Shown piece after piece: positions 1-9,580 of a stretch of DNA of 64,000 bases. A model generated the notes under the pieces. That model did not search any database and had not been told where the DNA came from. It was given only the letters and a program-made list of their open reading frames with translations. How positions within the stretch are numbered: position 1 is the first letter of the stretch; each line of letters opens with the position of its first letter. The position numbers and the translations under genes are program-made. This stretch comes from Achatina immaculata (taxonomy: Eukaryota > Mollusca > Gastropoda > Stylommatophora > Achatinidae), in the NCBI GenBank assembly GCA_009760885.1, contig CM019713.1, positions 79,624,626 to 79,688,625 of the forward strand. Reading direction: 5' to 3'.

Positions 1-595
1 CCCTCATTTTGTCCATTAATAAATGTGTGTTGTCTGAAGATATAACTACACCAATTGGCTTTGTTGGAATTCTCATTATTGACCAGTTTGTTTTGGTTGG
101 AAGACTGCCAAGTTATGTTAAGTTGTTGTATTTGTAATTATTCTGTGCAGTTGGAAACCTGGGTGTCTTGTTGCATTTTCTCAGTGTATAATACAGAAAA
201 TTAGGTGGTTTTTAGAACACCACCAACAAGAAGAAATTTATAAGATGAAAATGTACTCCACAAGAAGATTTAATCAGACCAGTAGAAAACAATTTCAAAT
301 GTAGCCTAGAAAAATCATTTCAATTGGCGCCAATACTATTTCAGGGGTGCCTTAAATCATATAAATAGTCATTCTATTATAGGGGTCCCGACAGACTCTT
401 TTTTTAGGTTCTCTGTCCACCAATGAGATGGCGGCAGTGAATGAGAGGTCATGTCCTGTTTCTCAAAAGGTGCTGCTGGGTTCTCATCGAGAAAAGTCGG
501 CAGGTACTGCATCACAAAGAGAGGAAGGTGGGGCCGACCAGCAGAGGTCGAACACAGGAACAAACAAGCCTTTCTGAACACAAGAAAGAAAGACA
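1..595. other. Non-coding sequence, possible remnant of an earlier array unit
   Basis: No coding exon is recognised here. The first ~60 bases share short blocks in order (ATTTTGTCCATTAA, TAAATGT, GTTGTCTG, AAGATATAACT) with the intron just before the second EGF exon at about 5950-6030 and 51365-51440. This may be the eroded end of a further unit to the left. A TTGGCGCCAA palindrome lies at 324-333 with no visible role. The part just before 596 may be decayed gag, but nothing there can be read. Confidence 0.3.
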
Positions 596-668
596 TGCTT
601 TAAATATGGAAGACATGGTTATATTGCCGGATTTTGTAGGCAGAAGTCTAGAAGTAATCGGTCACAGT
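596..668 (+). pseudogene. Gag nucleocapsid zinc-knuckle remnant
   Basis: The frame starting at 596 reads CFKYGRHGYIAGFC, which fits the CCHC knuckle C-x2-C-x4-H-x4-C with its second Cys changed to Tyr (TAT at 605-607) and its His changed to Tyr (TAT at 620-622). A basic stretch (RQKSRSNRS) follows and then a stop. In an active element this knuckle would bind the packaged RNA. With two of four zinc ligands lost it is a relic. It is placed correctly, just ahead of the protease. Confidence 0.6.
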
Positions 669-780
669 TAAACTGACAAGTCGGCGCAGTGTGAGCTCGT
701 GTGCGTTCGACATGGTCTTCACACAGTCTCGGCCTGCCGAATGATCTGTTTCGTTTTCGCAATCTTCACAACTACTTTCG

Positions 781-1146
781 GTGACTGCCAGTCCCTCTAA
801 TCCTACTTCTGTCCTTGTTTCTATTGGGTCTTGTAGAGTTAGGGCGTTATTAGACACAGGTGCTAGTGTCTGTCTGATCATGGATTCTGTGTATTCCTTA
901 CCATATGTTACTAAGTTCTTGCCGGCTGGGATTATTCTGCAGACTGTCACTGCAGCTTCAATCAGAGTACCTGGCAGAGTTTACCTACCTATTTCCGTTG
1001 CTAGTGTTACTGTTTCTCATTGTTTCTATGTGGTTCCTAACATGAACCGTTCCGTCATTCTTGGGCGTGATTTTCTGTCTCGTTCTGGTGCTGTCATAGA
1101 TTACAAGTCTAAAGCACTCACAATCACAAGAAGAAAATTCCACTAG
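781..1146 (+). pseudogene. Retropepsin-like aspartic protease fragment of the Gypsy element
   Basis: This 121-residue open stretch contains the retropepsin active site ALLDTGAS (DTG at residues 25-27) and, near residue 90, the second family hallmark ILGRDFL, followed by G(A/V)xIDY. Both are spaced as in a Gypsy protease, which would cleave the polyprotein as a homodimer. It is the best-preserved domain of the element. The M used as start is only the first in the frame, since in the intact element the protease is part of a larger polyprotein. The next ~400 bases belong to the protease-RT linker and carry frameshifts. Confidence 0.75.
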
Positions 1147-1563
1147 AGTTAGATGCAAACATTGCTTCTATTCCTAGTATTCAGCGTTCTTCTCCTCTTT
1201 CTTCGTGTCCTGTCTTTCCTCTTAAACTTAAGGCCCAGTCATATTTCTGTTCTGGAAATTCTTATATTGTGCAGGGTTTTGAGACACCTTTCTTCCTGCC
1301 ACAATCGGAGATAGATGTAGTAGACTCTGTGGGCTTCACGCTCGTCACTGTCCCGTGATGACAGTAATTCAAGTATATACATCAATCTTAAACGTGATGT
1401 GTTCTCTGTAAATCGACTAGAAAAATTCTGGTACTGAGAGTCAACAACTGAAGGTACTTCGGAATCGACAGATTCGGTGCCCATTATGTCCAGTATGTTG
1501 ACACAGAATACGGAAATCATTCTCTTGACTGACTCCGATAATTCTCACAACTCGACAGTTTAG

Positions 1564-2180
1564 ATGGAGATGGATATAGGCGATCATCCACCAATCTCCA
1601 GGAAACCATATAGTACTCCTTTGGCGAGTATAGAAGTGATCGAGAAGCCGTTGAGAATATTCTGTGAGTTGGAATCATTTCCCGCACTATCTCAGAGTGG
1701 TCGTCACCGGTTGTCTTGGTGGCTAGGAAAGATGGTACGCATCGTTTCTGTTGCGACTACAGTGCACTCATTGTTGTGATGCGTTCATTGTCGTATCCTT
1801 TGCCAAGCATTGAGGATATTCTGAGCACAATAAGCAAAGCCACGTTTTTAAGCACCTTTGATGCTCGTTGTGGTTTCTGGTGCTTTCCTTTGTCTGATGA
1901 TGCACAGCAGAGGTCAGCTTTAAGCTGCATATTGGCTGTTTCCGTTGAATTATATGAGCTTTGGTTTAAAAAAGGGGACTATCTACCATTGTCGCACTCA
2001 TGGACACAGTATTGCAAGGCTGAAGAAAGTTTGCACAATCCTATATCGACGGCATATTGGTGTTCACTGATGCAATGATCGAAGAACATGCTCGCTATCT
2101 TCAGACTGTATTCAGACTGTTGCGCGAGCATAAGGTCAAGCTATAACCATCGAAGTGCCACTTTCGGCCTCTGAAACAAA
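1564..2180 (+). pseudogene. Gypsy reverse transcriptase, frameshifted and catalytically dead
   Basis: 1564-1779 has the RT entry region (ISRKPYSTPLA, EVIEK). 1716-2078, in another frame, has the fingers and palm (ARKDGTHRFCCDYSAL, YPLPSIEDIL, ATFLSTFDARCGFW), including the first catalytic Asp in the TFDA block. The YxDD box lies in a third frame at 2043-2054 and reads YIDG, so its second catalytic Asp is Gly. The thumb can be followed to about 2180. At least two frameshifts and a lost catalytic residue make this a pseudogene. Confidence 0.8.
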
Positions 2181-2439
2181 GTATATTAGTCAGGCATGTC
2201 TCCTGATCCTGAGAAGGTCAGATCCATTTGCCAAAATGCCGTCTTCTCTGAATGTTAATGAGGTGTGCTCATTTCTGGGGACGTGTAGCTATTAAATACA
2301 TTTCATTTCCCATCTTTAGGAGATCGTGGCTCCTGTTGTTGACGTCGCCAAGAAGGCCATAGATTCCAATGGTCTACAGACTGTCAAATGACGTTTGGGT
2401 TTCTGAAAGATCACCTTCCGAAGATACAGCTTCTCTCGC

Positions 2440-2753
2440 TTCCTGATTTGCAGAAACCACTTACCATGTATACAGGTCCCTCCGATGCTGCGGTTGGAGC
2501 CTGATTGGTGACGACGGCTTCCACTTCTGATGGGCTTTCTGTTGAAGAACCAATTTATTTTCTTTCACAGGAGCAGTCGCACTCTCAGACTAAGTGCTTC
2601 ACTTTCGAGAGAGAAGCGTATGCTATACATTACGTCACTCAGAAGTTTAAACATTTTCTGGTAAATAGGCACTTCGTAGTTAAGACCCTTGGTGAATACA
2701 TTCACCAGTCGGCAGGAGATGTCAAAAGTCAAGTTGCAGAGTTGCTTTACTAA
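2440..2753 (+). pseudogene. Gypsy RNase H fragment
   Basis: After LPDLQKPL (RT-RNase H connection), TMYTGPSDAAVGA matches the start of Ty3/Gypsy RNase H, but the first catalytic Asp (normally TDAS) is Gly. An in-frame stop follows at about 2503. The frame resumes with PIYFLSQEQ, CFTFEREAYAIHYVTQKFKHFL and VVKTLGEY, which correspond to the S-x-L-S, E-K-E-x-L-A-I and H-Y-L family blocks. The expected Asp near the end (V-x-T-D) is Gly at LGEY. No integrase zinc finger or core follows. Confidence 0.75.
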
Positions 2754-2879
2754 CTTCCGCACCATGGATGTTGTTTCATTAGGCTGCGAATGAGAAAAGC
2801 TTAGAATGTTTCGATGATGCTATAGCTATGTATTATATAATTTGTATTGAGGAATGTGATGTTCTTTCTCTACCTAGTT

Positions 2880-3270
2880 CTGTAGTCTTGTTTGTTCTTT
2901 TATATTATTTTAAAACTGACTTTCTCTCACCTCTATTTTAGGCGGTGACCTCGACAACATTTGATATTCCTTCTCGCTTTTGAAGTTATTAATACACATT
3001 CATAATTCTTCTTTTTGTTAGCTTCAACAGTTCAGAATGTCACTCCATAATGTACTACACGGTTCATCACAAGACTGAACTCTTAATACACACATAGGCA
3101 TAGGAGAACTCTATATAGTTCGTTCTTGATGCAGATTTATATGGATCACTTTAATACTCATCAACAGAGGTTCACAGGTTTAAATTAACTACAAAAGCAT
3201 TATTCACAACTTTCCAAAATATCAAACTTGTATTTCGCACACTAGTAATAGTCCCTTTCTAACTCGTAGG
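2880..3270 (+). repeat. Diverged paralogue of the array segment at 19200-21190, lacking the RTE insertion
   Basis: Long imperfect similarity links this stretch to 19201-19395 and then directly to 21072-21190. Shared blocks include CTATTTTAGGC, CACAAGACTGAA, TAGTTCGTTCTT and AATACTCATCA. The copy here has a single AATACTCATCA at 3153-3163, where the others have about 1.68 kb of RTE sequence between two copies of that 11-mer. It is therefore an unfilled site in an older unit. No coding content is seen. Confidence 0.7.
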
Positions 3271-3280
3271 GTTTCCATTA

Positions 3281-3325
3281 CAAGTAATAATAATAATAAT
3301 ATTAATAATATTAATAATAATGCAA
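3281..3325. repeat. (AAT)n microsatellite
   Basis: An AAT/ATT trinucleotide tract with small interruptions. It marks the edge between the diverged array segment and a locally GC-richer stretch (about 3345-3800). Confidence 0.85.
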
Positions 3326-3428
3326 TAATCCTAACTTATAAGGGACTATACTACAGTGCCACCTCTGTTCCAGTACCAGCACACGTTGTTTACAGGGACG
3401 TACCTCAGACACGTGGGGCTGAGACGTG

Positions 3429-3661
3429 TGACGTCAGGTCAGTGAGCGTCGGTCAGGCTTATTAACCGGCATAGCCCCCACATTTTGGTAGTTTGCTCAG
3501 TTCAGACTGACCTGCCATGTCCCTGTCATTTGAACTAGAAAGCAGATAGGGCGACAAACATCTCGTGTTCATACCATACGATGTCGCCATTAACGTCACG
3601 TTGGCCAGCGGGTCCGTTTGTGCTGTGTATAAAGGGGAGTTTGATGTCCAGCGGATCAGTC
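3429..3661 (+). promoter_or_regulatory. Candidate core promoter: CRE, TATA box and initiator
   Basis: TGACGTCA (3429-3436) is a perfect cAMP-response element, and a partial one (AACGTCAC) lies near 3592. TATAAA is at 3628-3633 and the initiator TCAGTC at 3656-3661. The distance from the first T of TATA to the initiator A (3658) is exactly 30. Downstream, GTAAGT at 3747-3752 could end a short first exon of about 89 nt. The only ATG frame in that exon (from 3695) stops at 3743-3745, so the exon would be 5' UTR. It could serve the EGF gene or be a retroelement promoter; no LTR ends were found. Confidence 0.4.
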
Positions 3662-3861
3662 TGTGCTGTGTATTCTGGTACGGCCGGTGTTGTGATGTCC
3701 TGTGCTGGAATGTATTCGTATAGACCGCTCGTGATGCGTTCTTGATGTAAGTCTGCCCCGTGCCCTCGTAGTTAGTTCCAGTATCTTCATTTGTCCCATG
3801 TGGAGTTTCAACGTATGTGAAGTGCGACGTCAGTTGTCTGTAATTGTGGTTAGTGTTTTCT

Positions 3862-4125
3862 TTATTTAATCTTCTTTATTAACCAGCCTTCTTCGGTATT
3901 AAATTCTTGTACTATTAATGTATATGGTCTTCTCTGTGTCCTTGATATGTGAATGACTCTTGTGTAGGATTTACATTCAAAGGCACTTTTGTGTTTATCA
4001 GCTGTTTTCTTAAGTGTAAAGGTCTTACGGACATATATTGCGATTGGAGAACTGCATGTCCTTAAAATCTAATTATGTAGTTTTATCTGTCACTCTCCAC
4101 AGCTTCTTTAGTTTATTTAGCTTCT
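3862..4125 (-). mobile_element. RTE-like LINE (fam3) fragment, unit A
   Basis: The reverse complement matches part of the fam3 C-terminal region read cleanly at 57619-58158 (blocks corresponding to LNIEEGWLVKRI, NAFECKCYRI, ATYACETW), but it is too decayed to stay open. The same fragment sits at the same place upstream of the EGF exon in all four units. Unit A's close similarity to the others starts inside this LINE near 3860, so this may be a duplication edge. Confidence 0.65.
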
Positions 4126-4285
4126 GATCAGCAATATATATCCTTTTAATCTCCTCTTAATCATACAGTTGTTAAATTATCATACTAATATATAATATAA
4201 TGTTAGTGCAGTTTTATGTGTTTTGGGGATGTTCTGGTAAAAGTGTCAAGAAGTTCATTCAGTTGTTCTGTTCTCGTTCTTTCAG

Positions 4286-4417
4286 AATGTCCCGTGGGAA
4301 AGTACGGAGATAACTGCAGTCTCTACTGCCCGCTGATGTGTAAAGACCAACGTTGTGACAATGAAAATGGTAGTTGTCTGTCGTGTACAGGGGCTCGCAT
4401 TGGCCCAGCATGTGAAG
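4286..4417 (+). CDS. EGF-like domain exon, array copy A
   Basis: A 132-bp exon coding one 8-cysteine EGF-like domain of the MEGF/SREC type: Cys in CPVGKYGDNC, LYC, LMC, QRC, GSC, LSC and PAC. The acceptor is TTCTTTCAG/AA and the donor AAG/GTACTT, giving phase 1 at both ends and 44 codons. Such domains form extracellular stalks of scavenger-type or adhesive receptors and are typically encoded by symmetric exons that can be duplicated without frame loss. Compared with copies B and C it has Tyr for Ser before the third Cys, Leu for Pro before the fourth Cys, and Ile for Phe near the end. All eight Cys are kept, so it looks usable. No signal peptide or start is visible, so it is an internal exon. 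Confidence 0.8.
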
Positions 4418-4459
4418 GTACTTGTCATATCATACTGTGACAGCTAATGTGACTTACTA

Positions 4460-4943
4460 TCATCATCATCATCATCATCAGGTGCCGTGCCGACTGGCGT
4501 TGGCTATTATGCTTCTCCAGAGTACACGATCCTTCATGCAGGCCATCAGTTCAGTTGGCGATCTCCTCTCACACCATCCCGTCAGACTGTCCAGTATCAT
4601 TTCTCTTGGTCTTCCTCTTGATCTTCTTCCTTCTATTTTTCCTGTTGTTATAATATTTTCAATGCCCCCTCTTCTCATTGCATGTCCTATGAAAGTACAT
4701 TGTCTCTCTCTTATCTTTCTGACAAGGTTTTTTGTCTCTCCAGCTCTTCTCATACATTCTTCATTAGTTATTTTTGCTGTCCAGGGGATTCGCAACATTC
4801 TTCTAATAAACCACATTTCTGCTGCTTCCAATGATTTTTGTGCAGACTTGCCTATTGTCCATGATTCACTTCCATATAACAAGATAGGTTCAATATAGCA
4901 TTTTAGGACTCGTTTTCTAACATTCATTGATAAGGATGTGTTA
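4460..4943 (-). mobile_element. 5'-truncated RTE-like LINE (fam2) with target-site duplication
   Basis: The minus strand encodes about 149 residues of an RTE-type ORF C-terminus (YIEPILLYGSESW, RRMLRIPWTAKI, RQCTFIGHAMRRGG, GRRSRGRPRE, RHGT then stop), followed by a (CAT)n tail read on + as an (ATC)n run. The 8-bp repeat ACTTACTA flanks it at 4452-4459 and 4944-4951. Units B, C and D lack it and show a single GACTTACTATGA-like site. It is a textbook 5'-truncated insertion private to unit A, 43 bp after the EGF exon donor. The frame is intact, so it is young. Confidence 0.9.
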
Positions 4944-4951
4944 ACTTACTA

Positions 4952-6102
4952 AGACTATGCCAAATGCTGATATGATCTGACGAAATAAACACAATGTAAC
5001 ATTCATAATGGACGTTACAATTTCCTGTAAAATACACACATAACAGGAACATGTTCGAATATCTCACAGCTGTTCATGGTAGAACACACGCGTCTCATGG
5101 AAGTCAGAAAAAACAACAATTTAGTAGTGAAGCAAAATGATGATGATGAAAGTCCTTGATGATGGATGAAGTATCAAATCATTCATCTGAAACTGCTGGT
5201 GGAAGTACGTAGCACACAAATTACCCTGACAACAGTAACATTCACCAGTGTGGTTCCACCATAACATAAAAATCTCTGACAATGATAGTCCCCCACTTTG
5301 GAACACTTACACCATAACTAGAAGAAAACAGGACTGCTTTCCTACGACATTGGACACAGAATCTACTAATTAGTTAGGGTTCAAAATCAACTCCTGACCT
5401 ACCCCGCCAAAAAGAAAAACTCCCAATTCCCGTGGTACGGTGAAACACTCATAACACGTAAACGTTTTTAACTCAAGGTTCTACACGGTTAATTAAGGGG
5501 AAGATCACCCCCACGTTTTTAACTACTACAAAAAAGGGAGTTAACTTTTATAGCAATAAGGCAGGGGGACAACCCCTGAAAATCCATATTCTGTTACAAT
5601 CATCATCATCATCGTCATCGTAACTAGCAAGTTCAGTTAACGAAGCATATTATCACAATAACATCGCTTATAGCAGTTTCAGAGATTCTATACGTTCGAT
5701 TAATTTTATACGAAACAGCCTTTTTTCATCATAATTATCATCATTATTGTCATGATCGTCATCATCATCATCATCATTATCAGGCGTTTTGCAAAAAACG
5801 CATCACTGATTCGAAATTTTATTTAATGTAAATGTCATGTTTTCCACCTTTTCGTGAAATCTGATTTAATTTACAAGTTATGAAGCGAATTTAGCACGTA
5901 AATATATTGGTAAAATGACAACTTTTCTTAAATGAAACTATCTATACATTTTGTCCATTAAATGAGCCAATTGTCTAATAAATGTTCGCAGTTATTAGAA
6001 TTGGAAATGTTGTTTGTATGAGATATAGCTGTAACTGAATAAGAATATGGAGAGATTAAAGATAGTTACATATTTTATTATTTTTACATTCTCAAATGTT
6101 AG
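4952..6102. other. Intron between EGF exons, unit A
   Basis: Non-coding sequence shared with 24454-25611, 37786-38943 and 50191-51515. It holds ATC/CAT microsatellite tracts (about 5600-5620 and 5735-5785) and an AT-rich stretch leading to the truncated second EGF exon. A 61-codon antisense frame (5121-5306) recurs in all units, but only because the DNA itself is duplicated; I do not call it a gene. Confidence 0.6.
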
Positions 6103-6166
6103 GTTGTCCCGAGAATTTCTATGGCAAGAATTGCTATTCACCGTGTTCTGAGTATTTTTTAAATAT
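6103..6166 (+). pseudogene. Truncated second EGF exon, unit A
   Basis: The acceptor TGTTAG/GT is kept and the frame CPENFYGKNCYSPCSEY matches the intact exon at 51516-51650. However, the fourth Cys codon is TTT (Phe), and similarity ends abruptly after AAATAT, where RTE-derived sequence begins. No donor follows and the frame reaches a stop at about 6234. The exon cannot give a folded EGF domain. If used, it would act as a terminal exon. Units B and C carry the same breakpoint, so it predates their duplication. Confidence 0.85.
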
Positions 6167-7980
6167 AGTTTTTTACTCTCTGTTTATCTATCACTTACGT
6201 TTTTATTTGATGTTTATTTGTCGCCTATTAGTCTAATAATTGTCTTCCGGGTGTGGTAAAAGATGGCGGAAGCTTTTTAGCGCTCTTCTTCTCATAGATG
6301 CATATGAATCTTCTTCGTTGCCACACATCGTAAAGCGGGAGTTGGGCGTGAGGCCAACAACTTGATCCTGAGACCCATCTAAAGGCGACTTTAGATGTGG
6401 AAAACTCTGCCGTTATGGAATCTTGCAACAGTTTTAACCGAATATCAAGTTCACCAACTAACCGTTAACAACGATCGAAAATTCATCCGTTCAAAATGCA
6501 TAAAAAAAAAGGATTTTGGAATTTAAGAACGATGGCCGCAACAATAAAAAATGTTCTGGTAATAAAAGAAATGGATAGATATCACTTGGATGTGTTGGGC
6601 TTCAGTGAAATGCGATGGCCAGAAGCAGGGAAAAGAACGCCGGAAAACCGTAAGTTAATAATGAATTCCGGCAGAGACTATGGGAAACACCAAGGAGGAG
6701 TGGGTATAATTATGTCATCTGCGGCAGCAAAGAGCCTTACAGAATGGGATCCAGTGAACAGTCGTATGATAAGAACACGATACAAAATAAGGAAAAAGAA
6801 GAATGACAGTCATACAATTCTATGCATCCAGGAACGATGCAGATGATGAAATAAAAGATGATTTCTATTACCAACTCCAACAACTCATCAACTACCTAAA
6901 CACGACATCTTAATTTTCATGGAAGACTTCAACGCCAAAGTAGGAAAAGAAGGAAAACGGTGGCGTCTAAAAAGTAGTGGGGAAAGAAGGAATTGATACG
7001 ATAAATCAGAACTGAGAAATATTAATTGAACTATGTCTAACATACTCGGTGAGGCAGACGAGAAATATATACACGAATTATGGAATTCATATAGCACATC
7101 CATAATCACGGCAAGAAAAGCACATGCTGGACTGCAACGAACAAGTAGAAAAGCGTGGATATCAGATAACCTATAGAAATACATACATGAAAGACGAACA
7201 GCCAAATTACCCGTGTTGAATATAAAGACAGATCTTGTAAAAGTTTTGGCAAAAGCAACATACAAAGAACTAGACAATAAAATAAAAATTTGAGCTAGAA
7301 AAGACAAAAAGAATATATCGACAATATGGCAAAATAAGCAGAAAATGCAGCAAAAATAGGAGACAGAAAAACTCTATGTAACATACAGAAGAAGCTAACA
7401 GGTGCTATTACCTCCAGAGAAGGAGGTAATAAGAATTTAGTCTTTAACAAAACAGCAACCTATTAACATCAAGTAAAGACCACAAGCAAAGATGGACCGA
7501 ACATTCTTAAGACATACTTAATCGACTACACTCAAATGAATTAATAAATCGTGAAACTAATTTACCAGTCCTACAGTTAAATGTCAAATTAGATGAAGTT
7601 AAGCTGAAGGAAACTGAAATAGCAGTGAATCGAAATTTTAACAACACAGTGGCAGGTGAAGATGAAGTAACAGTCGAAATATTAAATGCTATTAACAGTG
7701 ACAACATGAGTAACTTACAGAGAATGTTTAATAAAATTTGGAAAGAAGAAAAGGTCCCTTCTAAATGGAAACAAAGAATCATTGTTAAAATATTCCCCCA
7801 AAAAGGCAACTTCAGTGACCGCAACAACGGGAGGGGAGTAATCTTACTACCAGTTGTGTCAAAAGTGTTTTGTAAAGTGATTATGAATAGAATTAATGAT
7901 GTAGTGGGTACTGCAATGAGAGAAGAATAGTCAGGATTTCTAAAAGGGAGAAGCAGTCTCGACCAGATATTTACTTTTAC
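6167..7980 (+). mobile_element. RTE-like LINE (fam1), 5' half: 5' UTR, endonuclease, start of RT
   Basis: After about 330 bp of 5' UTR-like sequence, 6496-6846 encodes the N-terminus of an APE-type endonuclease (FWNLRTMAA, DRYHLDVLGFSEMRWPEAGK, HQGGVGIIMSS, LTEWDPVNSRMI), typical of RTE elements. The rest of the endonuclease is frameshifted (GDFNAK is seen as MEDFNAKVGKE near 6920). 7560-7975 has the RT N-terminal part (GEDEVTVEILNAI, MFNKIWKEEKVPSKWK, SGFLKGRSSLDQIFT). It stops abruptly near 7980 where an inverted fragment begins. This junction is shared by units B and C. Confidence 0.85.
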
Positions 7981-9580
7981 ATCTTATCTTATCTTATATC
8001 TTGTATCCTTCCCGTGCCGTTAATGGTCAAACAGGCCTCTCAAGGTAGTTCGCCAGTTTTTCATGTCTTCGGCGAGTCTTTCAACCTCATCAGGGGATTT
8101 TATGCGTATTAATGTGCCCTCTCTTAACAATGTCCTCTTTAGAGTTTCACGCGGTCTGCCTCTTTTTCTTTGGGCTGTTGTGTTCCATTTTCTAGCTTGT
8201 TTTGGGATTATCTGATCGTTTCTTCGAATCACGTGACCAACATGTGTGCACCTCCTTTTCCTGATCACCCATGAGACTGGTTGTTGTTCAGTCATCCGTC
8301 TTATCTCTGCATTGTTCTCGAATTCATTCCACTTGATGCTGAATATTTTCCTTAGGCATCTGTTTTCAAAAGAGTCTAATATCTTGTTTATTTCTTTAGT
8401 TGTTTTGCAGCTTTCACATGCATAAATGAGAGTGGATGTTACATTTGTATTGACTAGTTTTAACTTGATTTTTGTGCTTATAACTTTTGAATTCCATAAG
8501 TTCTCAAGATTCTTGAAGATCGATGCTGCTTTTGTAATTTTAATTCGAACTTCCTTTCTATTGTGACCATCCTAGTGTATGTAGCTGCCAAGGTATGCAA
8601 ATTGATTGACTACTTCAATATCTCTCCCTTCTATGTGAAGTGTTCATTGTGATTAATGGAAATTTTCGTTATTTTTATTTTGTGCTCGTTAATTTCAAGT
8701 CCTATTTTGCTAGCAAGTGAAGACAGGTTATCTGTTTTTCTGCTTGCTTGGAATTCACATTATTACTGATAAGAGTTATGTCATCAGCAAAATCAAATCT
8801 TCTAGTTGGGTCCCATGTACCCAGTCAATATCTGTGTTACTTGTGCAGCATTGTTTCGTTATAAAGTCTATTGTAATTCCAAAAACCAAAGAACACAGTA
8901 TACAACCTTGTTTCATACCTGTTTCAATCTAGAACCATTCACTCATTCCTTCTTCTGTTTTGACTGCACAAACATATCCATTCTAGAAGTCCTTAATGAT
9001 GTTGACATTTTTAGATGGTAGTCCATACGGACTTAAAATTATCCACAATGAATCTCTGTGTATGCTGTCAAATGCCATTTTTAAAATCTATGAAGTTCAG
9101 TATTAGTGGTTTCTGCTTTTCAATATGTTTTTCAAGTATTATTCTCAGAGTAAAGATCTGGTCGAGACATTCAAAGTGACCTTACAAAATACTTTTGACA
9201 CAACTGATATTAAGGTTACTCCTCTCCAACTGTTACATTCACTAAGGTTACCTTTTTTGTATTTTAATAATGATTCATTTTTTTCAATTAGACGATACCT
9301 TTTCTCCTTTCAAAATCTTATTAAACATTCTCTGTAGTTGTCTCATACTGTTGCTATTGATAACTTTTAGCATTTCGGGTGTTATTTCATCCTCACCTGG
9401 AGCTTTGTTATTAGCCATTAAATTCACTGGTGTTTCAATTTCATGCAATTTCAATTTCATCTAGGTTGACATTTAGTTGTGTGCTAGTAAGTCGGTTTCA
9501 AAGTTTAACAATTCTTTTGGGTGTGGTCGATTAAGCATTTCTTGGAAGTGTTCAGACCATCTTTGCTTTTCGTCTTTCTT
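7981..9580 (-). mobile_element. RTE-like LINE (fam1), 3' half, inverted
   Basis: The minus strand begins at its 3' end with a (TAAGA)n tail (about 7981-8010) and reads upward through the C-terminal domain (8020-8295: RRCTHVGHVIRRNDQ, GRPRETLKRTLL), then degraded RT palm and fingers up to the GEDEITPEVLKAI block near 9400. It lies head to head against the + strand half just before it and covers roughly the complementary half of the same family. Frames are broken in several places. The B copy keeps the segment AVRQEQTGF, RRCLDQIFTLRIILEKHI (28576-28776). Confidence 0.85.

Larger units (their letters stand above)
596..2753 (+). mobile_element. Decayed Ty3/Gypsy-type LTR retrotransposon, internal region
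   Basis: Pieces appear in Gypsy order on the + strand: a gag zinc knuckle, a retropepsin, a reverse transcriptase and RNase H. They are spread over several frames with stops between them. No integrase follows RNase H and I could not identify LTRs, so the copy is truncated at its 3' side. Several active-site residues are lost, so it cannot be active. It sits upstream of the EGF array and shows no functional link to it. The family assignment rests on motif order (protease before RT, RNase H directly after RT). Confidence 0.8.

Noticed and set aside
324..333. TTGGCGCCAA as a retroelement primer-binding site
   Set aside because: No LTR end precedes it and only 7 bases fit a tRNA 3' end; a chance palindrome is as likely.
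3345..3860. Solo LTR of the Gypsy element
   Set aside because: The TATA box and CRE would fit, but I found no TG...CA ends, no flanking duplication and no second copy in the window.
5121..5306. Antisense 61-codon frame conserved in all four units
   Set aside because: The conservation follows from the DNA duplication itself; unit D's version is altered at its end, and no domain or start context supports a gene.
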